Shown here: positions 50,699 through 60,040 of the stretch, in pieces
Numbering within the stretch: the first letter of the stretch is position 1
Layout: the number at the start of each line of letters is the position of its first letter
Source of the DNA: Streptomyces griseus
Lineage (GTDB): Bacteria; Actinomycetota; Actinomycetes; Streptomycetales; Streptomycetaceae
Length of the DNA stretch: 64,000 nt
Assembly (NCBI RefSeq): GCF_900460065.1
Contig: NZ_UAVD01000001.1
Span: 101,846-165,845, forward strand
Reading direction: 5' to 3'
Notes under the pieces: generated by a model
Seen by the model: the letters and a program-made list of their open reading frames with translations, nothing else
Told to the model about the DNA's origin: nothing
Database searches by the model: none
Translations under genes and position numbers: made by a program

Positions 50699-50730
50699 GC
50701 GTGCGCCCTAGGCCACTAGGCGAATCCTCC
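50646..50730 (-). tRNA. tRNA-Ser (anticodon GGA)
   Basis: On the minus strand the sequence begins GGAGGATTCGCC and ends ATCCTCCG, a 7-bp acceptor stem plus discriminator. The anticodon loop TTGGAAA gives GGA (Ser, UCC/UCU). The long variable arm (TTGGGGGCAACCCC) and the GTTCGAATC T-loop are typical of serine tRNAs. CCA is not encoded. Its 3' half lies in the right direct repeat, so this gene is the island's integration site. Confidence 0.95.
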
Positions 50731-50868
50731 GCCGCAAACAATACAAGACGTTGGAGGGTGCTCGCGAACACGTTCGCCGAAGATCGTCCCGGGAGGGGGT
50801 GAGGGGTGGTTCGGCCGTCGTTCGGTGGGGCGGGCGGGTGGACCGGAGGGGGTGGGGATCCGCTAAGG

Positions 50869-50966
50869 TGGGCGTCAGCCCCTCACGTGGCGCTATCTGA
50901 CTGAACTCCCCCAGGGCCGGAAGGCAGCAAGGGTAGGTTGGCTCTGGCGGGTGCGTGGGGGGCCCT
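50869..50966 (+). ncRNA. ffs: Signal recognition particle RNA (4.5S-like, small type)
   Basis: The helix 8 core GGGCCGGAAGGCAGCAAGGG is the conserved Ffh-binding region. The flanking arms CAGCCCCTCACGTGGCG and GGCGGGTGCGTGGGGGG pair to form the long stem. Position just upstream of dnaX is the usual place in Streptomyces. The ends are estimated to within a few bases. Confidence 0.92.
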
Positions 50967-51108
50967 TTGTGTTGCCGGGAGGGTGCCGCCGGGGGCGGCC
51001 CCCGGACGGGGCCGGGGCGTGCGGCGTCGTCCGCGTGCGGAGAGCCCCGGGGCGAGGGCCCGGGCGGTGTGGGGCCGGTTGTCGGTCGGCCCCGATAACC
51101 TCGTAGGT

Positions 51109-53355
51109 GTGTCGTCCCTTGCGCTGTACCGCCGCTACCGCCCCGAGTCGTTCGCCGAGGTCATCGGTCAGGAGCATGTCACTGACCCGCTCCAGCAGGC
51201 CCTGCGGAACAACCGGGTCAATCACGCGTACCTGTTCAGCGGGCCGCGCGGCTGTGGGAAGACGACCAGCGCGCGCATCCTCGCCCGCTGTCTGAACTGC
51301 GAGCAGGGGCCCACGCCGACCCCGTGCGGAGAGTGCCAGTCCTGCCAGGACCTCGCGCGCAACGGGCCGGGGTCCATCGATGTGATCGAGATCGACGCCG
51401 CCTCGCACGGTGGTGTGGACGACGCCCGTGATCTGCGGGAGAAGGCCTTCTTCGGGCCCGCCTCCAGCCGCTACAAGATCTACATCATCGACGAGGCGCA
51501 CATGGTCACCCCGGCGGGCTTCAACGCCCTGCTGAAGGTGGTCGAGGAGCCGCCGGAGCACCTCAAGTTCATCTTCGCGACGACCGAGCCCGAGAAGGTC
51601 ATCGGGACGATCCGGTCGCGTACGCACCACTACCCGTTCCGGCTGGTGCCCCCGGGGACCTTGCGCAGCTATCTCGCCGATGTATGCGGGCGGGAGAACA
51701 GCCCCGTCGAGGACGGCGTCCTTCCGCTCGTCGTGCGCGCCGGGGCCGGGTCCGTGCGTGACTCGATGTCCGTCATGGACCAGTTGCTGGCCGGTGCGGG
51801 CGACGACGGTGTGACATACGCCATGGCCACCTCGCTCCTCGGGTACACCGACGGCTCGCTGCTCGACTCGATCGTCGACGCCTTCGCCGCCGGCGACGGG
51901 GCCGCCGCCTTCGAGGTCGTCGACCGGGTCATCGAGGGCGGCAACGATCCACGCCGGTTCGTGGCGGATCTCCTGGAGCGGCTGCGCGATCTGGTGATCC
52001 TCGCCGCCGTGCCCGACGCCGGGGAGAAGGGGCTCATCGACGCGCCCGCCGATGTCGTCGAGCGCATGCAGGCCCAGGCCTCCGTCTTCGGCGCCGCCGA
52101 GCTCAGCCGCGCCGCCGACCTGGTCAACGACGGGCTCACCGAGATGCGCGGCGCCACCTCGCCCCGCCTCCAGGTGGAGCTGATCTGCGCCCGGGTCCTG
52201 CTGCCCGCCGCCTACGACGACGAGCGGTCGCTGCAGGCCCGCCTCGACCGGCTGGAGCGCGGGGCCTCGGCCGCCGCTGCCGCCGGGTTCGCCGCCCCGC
52301 CCCCCGCCGCCCCGATGGGGTACGCACCGGGCCCCGACGCGCACGCCCCCCAGACCCACGCCCCCCAGGCCCACGCCCCCCAGGCCGCGGGCCCGGACAC
52401 GGCCCGCCCCGCCGTACGGGGCGAGGCGCCGCCCGCCGCTCCCGCCTACGCGCCGCCCGCCCCGCAGCCCGCTCCCGCCGAGGCCCACCCGCCTGCCCCG
52501 CAGGCCCCCGAGCCCGCCCAGCGGCCCGGGTCCTGGCCCGCCGCGGCCGGCACGGAACAGGCCCGTCGCCCCGGCGGCTGGCCCACCGCGTCCGTCCCCG
52601 GCAGCGGCCCGGCCCCCGCCGCCCCGCGCCCCGTCGCCGCCGCCCAGGCGGCCCCGGCGGCCCCCGCCGCTCCGGCCGCGCCCGAGGGCGGGCAGAGCAT
52701 GGCCCAGGGCGCCGCCCAGGTGCGGAACATGTGGCCGGACATCCTGGAGGCGGTCAAGAACCGCCGGCGCTTCACCTGGATCCTGCTCAGCCAGAACGCC
52801 CAGGTCGCCGGGTTCGACGGGACGACGCTCCGGATCGGCTTCCTCAACGCCGGCGCCCGCGACAACTTCGCCGGCAGCGGCAGCGAGGAGGTCCTGAAGC
52901 AGGCCCTCCTCGAACGGTTCAACGCCCAGTGGCGCATCGAAGCGGTCATCGACACCACCGGCGGCGGGACGCCCCCGGGGCCCGGCGCGGGTGCCGCCCG
53001 CCCCGCCCCGCAGTACCAGCCCGCCCCGGCGGCCCCCGCCGCCCCGGTCGCGTACGAGCCCCGGCCCCAGCACGCGGCCCCGCAGCAGTCGGCGCCCTCG
53101 CCGCAGTACCAGCCCGCGCCGGCGCCCCAGCAGCCGCCGCCCTCCTCCGCACCGTCGCAGGACCGCGAGGGCCGGCCCGCGCCCGAGGCCTCCCACAGCT
53201 CCTACGGGGCCGAGCCGCCGCGCAACGTCGCGCCCGAGGACGACACCCCCGAGGCCGACGATCCGGATCTCGTCGACTCCGCCCTCTCCGGCCACGAGCT
53301 GATCGTCCGCGAGCTGGGCGCCACGGTCGTCGAGGAGTTCACCAACGAGCAGTGA
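51109..53355 (+). CDS. dnaX: DNA polymerase III subunit gamma/tau
   Basis: 748 residues from GTG 51109 (MSSLALYRRYRPESFAEVIG), the conserved start of the family. The clamp-loader AAA+ domain has Walker A GPRGCGKT (45-52), a zinc module CLNCEQGPTPTPCGECQSC, and Walker B with IYIIDEAHMVTPAGFNALLK. Domain III follows to about residue 370. Then a Pro/Ala/Gln-rich linker of about 160 residues (HAPQTHAPQAHAPQ) leads to the tau-specific domain around WPDILEAVKNRRRFTWILLS, and a second Pro-rich tail. It loads the beta clamp and couples the replisome. It sits 142 nt downstream of the SRP RNA. Confidence 0.97.
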   Translation: MSSLALYRRYRPESFAEVIGQEHVTDPLQQALRNNRVNHAYLFSGPRGCGKTTSARILARCLNCEQGPTPTPCGECQSCQDLARNGPGSIDVIEIDAASHGGVDDARDLREKAFFGPASSRYKIYIIDEAHMVTPAGFNALLKVVEEPPEHLKFIFATTEPEKVIGTIRSRTHHYPFRLVPPGTLRSYLADVCGRENSPVEDGVLPLVVRAGAGSVRDSMSVMDQLLAGAGDDGVTYAMATSLLGYTDGSLLDSIVDAFAAGDGAAAFEVVDRVIEGGNDPRRFVADLLERLRDLVILAAVPDAGEKGLIDAPADVVERMQAQASVFGAAELSRAADLVNDGLTEMRGATSPRLQVELICARVLLPAAYDDERSLQARLDRLERGASAAAAAGFAAPPPAAPMGYAPGPDAHAPQTHAPQAHAPQAAGPDTARPAVRGEAPPAAPAYAPPAPQPAPAEAHPPAPQAPEPAQRPGSWPAAAGTEQARRPGGWPTASVPGSGPAPAAPRPVAAAQAAPAAPAAPAAPEGGQSMAQGAAQVRNMWPDILEAVKNRRRFTWILLSQNAQVAGFDGTTLRIGFLNAGARDNFAGSGSEEVLKQALLERFNAQWRIEAVIDTTGGGTPPGPGAGAARPAPQYQPAPAAPAAPVAYEPRPQHAAPQQSAPSPQYQPAPAPQQPPPSSAPSQDREGRPAPEASHSSYGAEPPRNVAPEDDTPEADDPDLVDSALSGHELIVRELGATVVEEFTNEQ

Positions 53356-53491
53356 CCAGGACCGGCGAGCGGTGGCGCGGAGCGACGAGGCGCGACCAGG
53401 AGCGCCGCGGTGACGCGTAGCACGGGAGGCCGCCCGTCCACGGACCGGCGGCCGTCGGGGCTCCCCGCGCCCGGCGGTTAGGCTGCACCCC

Positions 53492-54742
53492 GTGAAGGTC
53501 CTCGTCATCGGCGGCGGCGCCCGCGAACACGCCCTGTGCCGCTCTCTGTCCCTCGACCCCGAGGTCACCGCTCTGTACTGCGCCCCCGGCAACGCCGGCA
53601 TCGCAGAGGTGGCCGAACTGCACCCGGTCGACGCGCTCGACGGTGACGCCGTCGCGCGCCTCGCGACCGAGCTGGGCGCCGGGCTGGTGGTCGTCGGCCC
53701 GGAGGCGCCGCTCGTCGCCGGGGTCGCCGACGCCGTGCGCGCGGCCGGCATCCCCTGCTTCGGCCCCTCCGGCGAGGCGGCGCGGCTGGAAGGCTCCAAG
53801 GCGTTCGCCAAGGACGTCATGGCCGGGGCCGGAGTCCCCACCGCCCGCAGTTACGTCTGCACCACCCCCGCGGAGATCGACGAGGCCCTCGACGCCTTCG
53901 GCGCCCCGTACGTGGTCAAGGACGACGGCCTCGCGGCCGGCAAGGGCGTCGTCGTCACCGAGGACGTGGCCGTGGCCCGGGCCCACGCGCTCTCCTGCGA
54001 CCGCGTGGTCATCGAGGAGTTCCTCGACGGCCCCGAGGTCAGCCTCTTCGCGATCACCGACGGCACCACCGTCGTGCCGCTCCAGCCCGCCCAGGACTTC
54101 AAGCGGGCCCTGGACGGCGACGAGGGCCCGAACACCGGCGGCATGGGCGCCTACTCCCCGCTTCCGTGGGCGGATCCCAAGCTGGTCGACGAGGTCCTCG
54201 AAACCGTGCTCCAGCCGACCGTCGACGAGCTGCGCCGGCGGGGCACGCCCTTCTCCGGGCTGCTCTACGCGGGCCTCGCGATCACCTCGCGCGGCGTGCG
54301 GGTCATCGAGTTCAACGCCCGGTTCGGCGACCCCGAGACCCAGGTCGTCCTGGCCCGGCTGAAGACCCCGCTGGCCGGTGTCCTGCTCGCCTCCGCCAAC
54401 GGCACCCTCGACGCCCTCCCGCCGCTGAACTGGCGCGACGACGCCGCCGTCACCGTGGTCATCGCCTCGCACAACTACCCGGACACCCCGCGCACCGGCG
54501 ACCCGATCGACGGGCTCGCGGACGTCGCGGCGCAGGATGCCCCGGAGGCGTACGTCCTGCACGCCGGGACCCGCGCCGAGGGCGACGCGGTGCTCAGCGC
54601 GGGCGGCCGGGTCCTCTCGGTGACCGCGACCGGCAAGGACCTCACGGCGGCCCGGGAGCGCGCCTACACCGCGCTCGGCCGGATCCGCCTGGACGGCTCC
54701 CAGCACCGTACGGACATCGCCCTGAAGGCTTCGCGGGACTGA
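53492..54742 (+). CDS. purD: Phosphoribosylamine-glycine ligase (GAR synthetase)
   Basis: 416 residues from GTG 53492 ([16 protein letters not shown]). PurD joins glycine to 5-phosphoribosylamine with ATP in the second step of purine synthesis. Motifs in order: [31 protein letters not shown], the ATP-grasp loop [37 protein letters not shown] and [20 protein letters not shown] with metal-binding Glu/Asn. Length is normal. It lies between dnaX and purC with two unrelated genes intervening. No purine riboswitch is visible upstream. Confidence 0.97.
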   Translation: MKVLVIGGGAREHALCRSLSLDPEVTALYCAPGNAGIAEVAELHPVDALDGDAVARLATELGAGLVVVGPEAPLVAGVADAVRAAGIPCFGPSGEAARLEGSKAFAKDVMAGAGVPTARSYVCTTPAEIDEALDAFGAPYVVKDDGLAAGKGVVVTEDVAVARAHALSCDRVVIEEFLDGPEVSLFAITDGTTVVPLQPAQDFKRALDGDEGPNTGGMGAYSPLPWADPKLVDEVLETVLQPTVDELRRRGTPFSGLLYAGLAITSRGVRVIEFNARFGDPETQVVLARLKTPLAGVLLASANGTLDALPPLNWRDDAAVTVVIASHNYPDTPRTGDPIDGLADVAAQDAPEAYVLHAGTRAEGDAVLSAGGRVLSVTATGKDLTAARERAYTALGRIRLDGSQHRTDIALKASRD

Positions 54743-55200
54743 GACCCACCCACGTGCCCGTCCGTCCGCCCCGGCCGACAGGCCGGGGCCCCGGGCCACG
54801 AGCACCGGCCTCGCGGACCAACGGCCTCGCGGTCCCGGACCAACGGCCTCGCGGCCCCGGACCCCGGCCCCCGCGGTCCCAGGCCAAGCAGCCCCTCCGC
54901 CCGCCCCCGTACGCCACCGGCGTACGCGGCAGCGCGAGGGGCTGCTTCCTGTCCGGGGCGCGGTGTCGGGCGCGGGCGGCCGGGGCACTTGCCCATGGAC
55001 GCGAACACGTCAGCAGCTTTGCCCAAAGCCATTCCATCGGGTGACGACTGGGCCATCCGGATGACGGCTGCCGGAGCCCCAACTAGGGTGCGGCGCAAGC
55101 GTTCGGGCACTTGGCCCACCGGCATTGCGATGTCGGCGACGGGTGCCACAGTGGGGGAGTGAGCAACACCGTCGCGTGGCAGAGGGGGTGACGTCCGGCC
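54743..55200. other. Intergenic region after purD
   Basis: A 458-nt stretch without a convincing gene. It contains three GGCCTCGCGG repeats at about 54812-54855, a nested hairpin terminator at 54886-54947, and then about 200 nt of leader for the next gene. Confidence 0.5.
54886..54947 (+). terminator. Nested hairpin terminator after purD
   Basis: The outer stem is AAGCAGCCCCT (54886-54896) with AGGGGCTGCTT (54937-54947), both perfect. Within the loop is a second perfect stem, GTACGCC/GGCGTAC, with an ACC loop (54909-54925). Its place downstream of purD suits a factor-independent terminator or RNA 3' end. Confidence 0.7.
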
Positions 55201-56877
55201 GTGTCCGGTATCGATGTGGGTGAGGAGCTGGGGGCGCGGGCCGCACAGGCCCGAGCGCTCTCCCTGCTGCGGATCCGCGGCAGGGCCCTGGCCGTGGCGA
55301 TCCTGCCCGCGGCCGTCGCCGTCGTGCTGTTCGCGGCGGGCGCACAGGGGCATCTGGCCGGTCCGGCCTGGGACGCCGTGCGCTGGACCGTCCTCGCCGT
55401 CGCGGTCCTCGTGCTGCTGGTGACCGTCCTGGTCGCCGTCTCGGTGGCCCGCGCGCGGCCCGCCGTGAGCCCGACCGTGCCCGTGCCGGAGGAAGGGGCC
55501 CCCGACCTCTACCGCCTGGTCCGGGACCTGGCCGACCGGCTCGACGTGCCCGCGCCCTCGGCCATAGCGCTCACCCCGGACTGCGACAGCTGGCTGGAGG
55601 ACCGGACGCACCGTGCGCTCCGCAGGGGCACCGGGGCCGGGGCGGAGGCCGCGGACGCCGCACCCGTCCTGGTCATCGGCTCGCCGTTCCTGTGGTGGAT
55701 GCGGGTCGCCGAGCTCCGCGCCGTCCTCGCCCCCGTGGTGGCGGGCACCGGCCCGTCCGCGCACCCCGACATAGCCGCCGCCCGCCGCTTCGTCCGGGGC
55801 CTCGACGCCTCGATCGCCGATGCCGCCGCCCCCGGCCGGGGCGCGGTGCGCGGGGCGCCGCTCGCCTTCGCCGGCTGGGTCTCCCGGCTGCTGCTGCGGG
55901 CCTGCCGGGGCCATGCCGCCGAGATGGAGCGCTGTGTGGCGGCCGCCGCGTCCATGCGGGCCCAGACGGTCGACCACGGGCTGCGGATCTCCGCCCAGGA
56001 ACAGGTCGGCCTCGCCTATGCCGGCTGGGACCGGCTGCTGACCCGGGTGGCGCTGCCCGCCTGGCGGATGGGCCGCTGGCCCTCCCGGCTGGACGCCGGG
56101 GTCGTCGCCGCGCTCACCGAGCTGTCCCGCCGGGACCGGCTGGCCGACGACTTCGCCCTGCGTCTGGGCGAGCGGCCCGCCTGCGACCTGCTGGAGGAGC
56201 CCGGGGTGGCCGACGAGGCGGCGTCCCTGCTCGCGGCCCGGCTCTTTCACGGCGGACCCGCCGAGAGCGGTCCGGGCTGGGCGCCGGTGGACTGGCAGCA
56301 GTATCCCGACGAGGTCGTCGACCGCAAATGGCGTACGGAAGCGGCCCGGCTGCACCGGGTCCTGGACACCCTGGGTGTTCCCCGGGCCACCGCCGCCGAC
56401 CCGGCCGTTCCCACACTGGCCCGGGTCATGGAGCATCTGTCCGGTTCCGGCGGACCCGGCTGTCCGGGCGAGGAGCTCGCTGCGGGCATCGGCGCGGCCG
56501 TCGCCCGTGAGGAGGCCGAGGCCCCGGGGCGCGGCGGCCCGCAGCACGGCGTTCCCGGGGCCGGTGCGGCCGACGACCCCCTCGACCTCTGGGGGCCGGG
56601 ACCGCTGCCCCTCTTCCCGCTCCAGCCGCCGCGTACGGGCACCGAGCTGCTCGCCGACCACGTCGCGGCCATGGTCTGCTGCGCCGCCGTCGACACGGCG
56701 GGCGCGGCCCCCGGACTCGACTGGCTGGACGGTCCCGCCCTGCTCGTCGGCGGCGAACGCCGGGCGGACCTCACGACCCCGGTCCTCAGCCTCGTCGAGG
56801 ACGGCGATCCGGATCCGCTGCTGTCCTGGCTCGCCGAGGTGGGCGTGCGCTCCGACAAGCCGGTCCGGCTGGTCTGA
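55201..56877 (+). CDS. M48-peptidase-like membrane protein without zinc motif
   Basis: 558 residues from GTG 55201. Two membrane helices lie near 30-52 (ALAVAILPAAVAVVLFAAG) and 58-82 (TVLAVAVLVLLVTVLVAVSV). Residues about 95-190 follow the layout of M48 peptidases: the DLYRLVRDLADRLDVPAPS helix, VLVIGSPFLWWM strand, then AELRAVLAPVVAG, where active enzymes read ELxAVLAHELxH. The HExxH zinc site is therefore absent and the protein is probably a pseudo-peptidase. The rest is unassigned and helical. It sits between purD and a formamidase-like gene, a common order in Streptomyces from memory. Confidence 0.72.
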   Translation: MSGIDVGEELGARAAQARALSLLRIRGRALAVAILPAAVAVVLFAAGAQGHLAGPAWDAVRWTVLAVAVLVLLVTVLVAVSVARARPAVSPTVPVPEEGAPDLYRLVRDLADRLDVPAPSAIALTPDCDSWLEDRTHRALRRGTGAGAEAADAAPVLVIGSPFLWWMRVAELRAVLAPVVAGTGPSAHPDIAAARRFVRGLDASIADAAAPGRGAVRGAPLAFAGWVSRLLLRACRGHAAEMERCVAAAASMRAQTVDHGLRISAQEQVGLAYAGWDRLLTRVALPAWRMGRWPSRLDAGVVAALTELSRRDRLADDFALRLGERPACDLLEEPGVADEAASLLAARLFHGGPAESGPGWAPVDWQQYPDEVVDRKWRTEAARLHRVLDTLGVPRATAADPAVPTLARVMEHLSGSGGPGCPGEELAAGIGAAVAREEAEAPGRGGPQHGVPGAGAADDPLDLWGPGPLPLFPLQPPRTGTELLADHVAAMVCCAAVDTAGAAPGLDWLDGPALLVGGERRADLTTPVLSLVEDGDPDPLLSWLAEVGVRSDKPVRLV

Positions 56878-57294
56878 ACCCGAGGCCGCCGTCCGCTCGC
56901 CCGAGAGGCCGACCGGGCCGGGCCGCGCTCTCGCTCCCCCGGGAGGTCGACCGGGCCGCTGTCCCGCCCGCCGCACGAGGCCGCCCGGTCCGACGACGAG
57001 CAGCGGCCCGCCCGGTCCGACGACGAGCCACCGGTCCGTCCAGCCCGATGACGAGTTCCGACCGGCCCGACCGGTCCGACAAACAGGTTTCCCGGAGCTC
57101 ACCGGGCCTTCCCGGGTCCCGTCGACCGGAAACCGACGGGAATCGGACAGCCTCGGTCCCGTCAATTAGCGACGAAGGGTGACGAACCGCGTGCGTTATG
57201 TGATGTGCTGGGGATCGGCGCTGACATTCGGCGCACCAGAGTTGTCCGGGGGATCCTCCAGAGCTGTCCGGGGGATCCGAGGGAGGGGCGCGGC
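56878..57294. other. Intergenic region with two kinds of direct repeat
   Basis: 417 nt without a convincing gene. A 21-bp direct repeat (CCGCCCGGTCCGACGACGAGC) is at 56981-57001 and 57008-57028. Just before the next gene, TGTCCGGGGGATCC occurs at 57243-57256 and 57265-57278, 22 bp apart and so on the same DNA face, which could be an operator. Confidence 0.45.
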
Positions 57295-58749
57295 ATGGGG
57301 GCGGAGCAGATTCGCCGGTGGGAGTCGGGCGCCCTCGCGCACGCGGTGAGCGATCCCTTCGGGCAGGGCCCGCTGCCCTGGTTGCGCGGCAGCGAGAACT
57401 ACTTCGACGACACCGGCCAGGTGGTCCCCTGGTACGCCGACCTCGCCCGCTCCACCGGCGGTGGCACCCGCACGGCCGACGACGTGCACCGTCAGATCAA
57501 GGGCTTCGTCTCGCCCGGCGCGGCGGCCCCCGGCGAGGCCATCGACTTCCACATCACGGTGGACCCGCCCCAGCAGTTCTCCGTCGACGTCTACCGGATC
57601 GGTCACTACGGCGGCGACGGCGCGGCCAAGATCACCACGAGCCCCCGGCTCTCCGGCATCGTCCAGCCCCCGCCGCTCGCCGCCGACCGGACCGTCTCCT
57701 GCCACCACTGGTGGATGTCCTGGCGGCTCCAGATCCCGAGCTACTGGTCGGTCGGCGCGTATGTGGCCGTCCTGACCACCGCCGACGGCTACCGCTCGCA
57801 CATCCCCTTCACCGTCCGCCACGACCACCCCGCCGACCTGCTGCTCCTGCTGCCCGACATCACCTGGCAGGCGTACAACCTCTATCCGGAGGACGGGCGC
57901 ACCGGCGCCAGCCTCTACCACGCGTGGGACGAGCGGGGGCGGCTGCTCGGCGAGGAGGACGCCGCCGTCACGATCTCCTTCGACCGCCCGTACGCCGGGG
58001 CCGGGCTGCCGCTGCACGTCGGGCACGCGTACGACTTCATCCGCTGGGCCGAGCGGTACGGCTACGACCTCGCCTACGCCGACGCCCGCGACCTGCACGC
58101 GGGCCGCGTCGACCCCAGCCGCTACCGGGGCCTGGTCTTCCCCGGCCACGACGAGTACTGGACGCTGCCGATGCGCCGGGCCGCCGAGCGCGCGCGGGAC
58201 TCCGGCACCTCGCTCGTCTTCCTCTCGGCCAACACCATGTACTGGCAGGTGGGCCTCGCCCCGTCGGCCTCCGGCGAGGCGGACCGGCTGCTGACCTGCC
58301 GCAAGCGCCGGGGGCCCGGCAAGTCCGCCCTGTGGCGCGAGGTGGACCGGGCCGAGCAGCAGCTCCTGGGCATCCAGTACGCGGGCCGGGTGCCCGATCC
58401 CCGCCCGCTCGTCGTGCGCAACGCCGAGCACTGGCTCTGGGACTCGACGGGGGCGGTCGAGGGCGACGAGATCCCGGGCCTGGTCGCCGGCGAGGCCGAC
58501 CGCTACTTCCCGCGCACCAGCCTGCCCGAGCACGACAACAGGATCCTGCTCGCCCACTCCCCGTACGAGGACTCCGAGGGCGCCACCCGGCACCAGGAGA
58601 CCTCGCTCTACCAAGCACCCTCCGGCGCGCTCGTCTTCGCCTCCGGCACCTTCGCCTGGTCCCCGGCCCTGGACAGACCCGGGCACACGGACCCGCGGAT
58701 CCAGCGGGCCACGGCCAACCTCCTCGACCGGATCTGCAAGCGGGACTGA
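57295..58749 (+). CDS. N,N-dimethylformamidase large-subunit-like protein
   Basis: 484 residues from ATG 57295 with GGGAGGGG upstream; GTG 57205 is a less likely start. The sequence resembles the C-terminal catalytic region of N,N-dimethylformamidase beta subunits: PPQQFSVDVYRIGHYGGDGA, DITWQAYNLYPEDG, FDRPYAGAG, then YRGLVFPGHDEYWTLPMRR and LVFLSANTMYWQV. Those enzymes hydrolyse amide C-N bonds. In actinobacteria many such proteins have no tested substrate. No small subunit gene lies beside it, and there is no signal peptide, so the real reaction is unknown. It is 177 nt upstream of purC. Confidence 0.8.
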   Translation: MGAEQIRRWESGALAHAVSDPFGQGPLPWLRGSENYFDDTGQVVPWYADLARSTGGGTRTADDVHRQIKGFVSPGAAAPGEAIDFHITVDPPQQFSVDVYRIGHYGGDGAAKITTSPRLSGIVQPPPLAADRTVSCHHWWMSWRLQIPSYWSVGAYVAVLTTADGYRSHIPFTVRHDHPADLLLLLPDITWQAYNLYPEDGRTGASLYHAWDERGRLLGEEDAAVTISFDRPYAGAGLPLHVGHAYDFIRWAERYGYDLAYADARDLHAGRVDPSRYRGLVFPGHDEYWTLPMRRAAERARDSGTSLVFLSANTMYWQVGLAPSASGEADRLLTCRKRRGPGKSALWREVDRAEQQLLGIQYAGRVPDPRPLVVRNAEHWLWDSTGAVEGDEIPGLVAGEADRYFPRTSLPEHDNRILLAHSPYEDSEGATRHQETSLYQAPSGALVFASGTFAWSPALDRPGHTDPRIQRATANLLDRICKRD

Positions 58750-58926
58750 CCGGGTTCCCGGCCGGGCCGGTGAGGGGGGCCGCCTCGATCCCCGGCCGGA
58801 TCCGCGAGCGGGACCGGGACAGGTCCCCGGAACCCGCTGCGCCCGTTCGCCGGGCCCCGGGCGCGGACCGGGCCGTGGATACGGGACAATCGGAACCGCT
58901 CCTGGATCAATCTACGCGGAGGCACC

Positions 58927-59841
58927 GTGTCCGGTTTTGTAGAAAAGCCCGAGCCCGTACAGGTTCCGGGCCTCACCCACCTGCACACCGGCAAGGTGCG
59001 TGACCTGTACCGGAACGAGGCGGGCGACCTCGTCATGGTCGCCAGCGACCGTATCTCCGCGTACGACTGGGTCCTGCCCACCGAGATCCCCGACAAGGGC
59101 CGGGTCCTCACCCGGCTCTCGCTCTGGTGGTTCGACCAGCTCGCCGACCTCGTGCCCAACCACGTCATCTCGACCGAGCTGCCCCCGGGCGCCCCGGCCG
59201 ACTGGGCGGGACGCACCCTCATCTGCAAGAGCCTGCGCATGGTCGAGGTCGAGTGCGTGGCCCGCGGCTATCTCACCGGCTCCGGGCTCGTCGAGTACGA
59301 CGCCACCCGTACGGTCTGCGGCATCGGTCTCCCCGAGGGGCTGGTCAACGGGTCCGAGCTGCCCGGCCCGATCTTCACCCCGGCCACCAAGGCGGCCGTC
59401 GGCGACCACGACGAGAACGTCAGCTACGAGGACATCGCCCGCGAGGTCGGTCCGGAGACGGCGGCCGAGCTGCGGCGCACCACGCTCGACGTCTACCGCC
59501 GGGCCCGCGACATCGCGCACGGGCGCGGGATCATCCTCGCCGACACCAAGTTCGAGTTCGGCTTCGAGACCGCCGAGGACGGGACCGAGCGGCTGATCAT
59601 CGCCGACGAGGTGCTGACCCCGGACTCCTCGCGCTTCTGGCCCGCCGCCACCTGGGAGCCCGGCCGGGCTCAGCCCAGCTACGACAAGCAGTTCGTGCGC
59701 GACTGGCTGACCTCGCCGGCCTCCGGCTGGGACCGCGCGAGCGAGCAGCCGCCCCCGGCGCTGCCCCCGGAGATCGTGGCGGCGACCCGCGCCAAGTACA
59801 TCGAGGCGTACGAGGTGCTGACCGGCACCAACTGGGCGTAG
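58927..59841 (+). CDS. purC: SAICAR synthetase
   Basis: 304 residues from GTG 58927 (MSGFVEKPEPVQVPGL). PurC joins aspartate to CAIR with ATP in purine synthesis. Motifs: LTHLHTGKVRDLYRNEAGD (nucleotide loop), VASDRISAYDWVLPTEIPDKG, RMVEVECVARGYLTGSG-like block (MVEVECVARGYLTGSGL), GPIFTPATKA, ILADTKFEFGF and IADEVLTPDSSRFWP. The length is normal for the actinobacterial form. It probably has its own promoter in the 177-nt gap upstream. Confidence 0.97.
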   Translation: MSGFVEKPEPVQVPGLTHLHTGKVRDLYRNEAGDLVMVASDRISAYDWVLPTEIPDKGRVLTRLSLWWFDQLADLVPNHVISTELPPGAPADWAGRTLICKSLRMVEVECVARGYLTGSGLVEYDATRTVCGIGLPEGLVNGSELPGPIFTPATKAAVGDHDENVSYEDIAREVGPETAAELRRTTLDVYRRARDIAHGRGIILADTKFEFGFETAEDGTERLIIADEVLTPDSSRFWPAATWEPGRAQPSYDKQFVRDWLTSPASGWDRASEQPPPALPPEIVAATRAKYIEAYEVLTGTNWA

Positions 59842-59904
59842 CCACAGGCCGGTACGCGGCCGGCGGGAACGCCGTGAGCCGGTACCGGCCCGGCGGAAAC
59901 GCGG

Positions 59905-59934
59905 GAAGCCCCGATCCGAAAGGACCGGGGCTTC
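59905..59934. terminator. Hairpin terminator between purC and tRNA-Gly
   Basis: Stem GAAGCCCCG / CGGGGCTTC with an inner TCC-GAAA-GGA extension. It lies between convergent purC and tRNA-Gly and can serve both transcripts. Confidence 0.8.
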
Positions 59935-59944
59935 CTCCATCTGG

Positions 59945-60017
59945 AGCGGACGACCAGGTTCGAACTGGCGACCTCAACCTTGGCAAGGTTGCGCTCTACC
60001 AACTGAGCTACGTCCGC
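59945..60017 (-). tRNA. tRNA-Gly (anticodon GCC)
   Basis: The minus strand reads GCGGACGTAGCTCAGTTGG at the 5' end, anticodon loop TTGCCAA (GCC) and T-arm GTTCGAACC, closing with CGTCCGCT. All four arms form. The CCA end is not encoded. 73 nt. Confidence 0.96.
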
Positions 60018-60040
60018 AGTGCGCCGCAGCGCGATGCCTA

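Noticed and set aside
58608..59240. 210-codon minus-strand frame over the purC start
   Set aside because: It overlaps purC and the formamidase-like gene in antisense, with low-complexity composition and no ribosome binding site.
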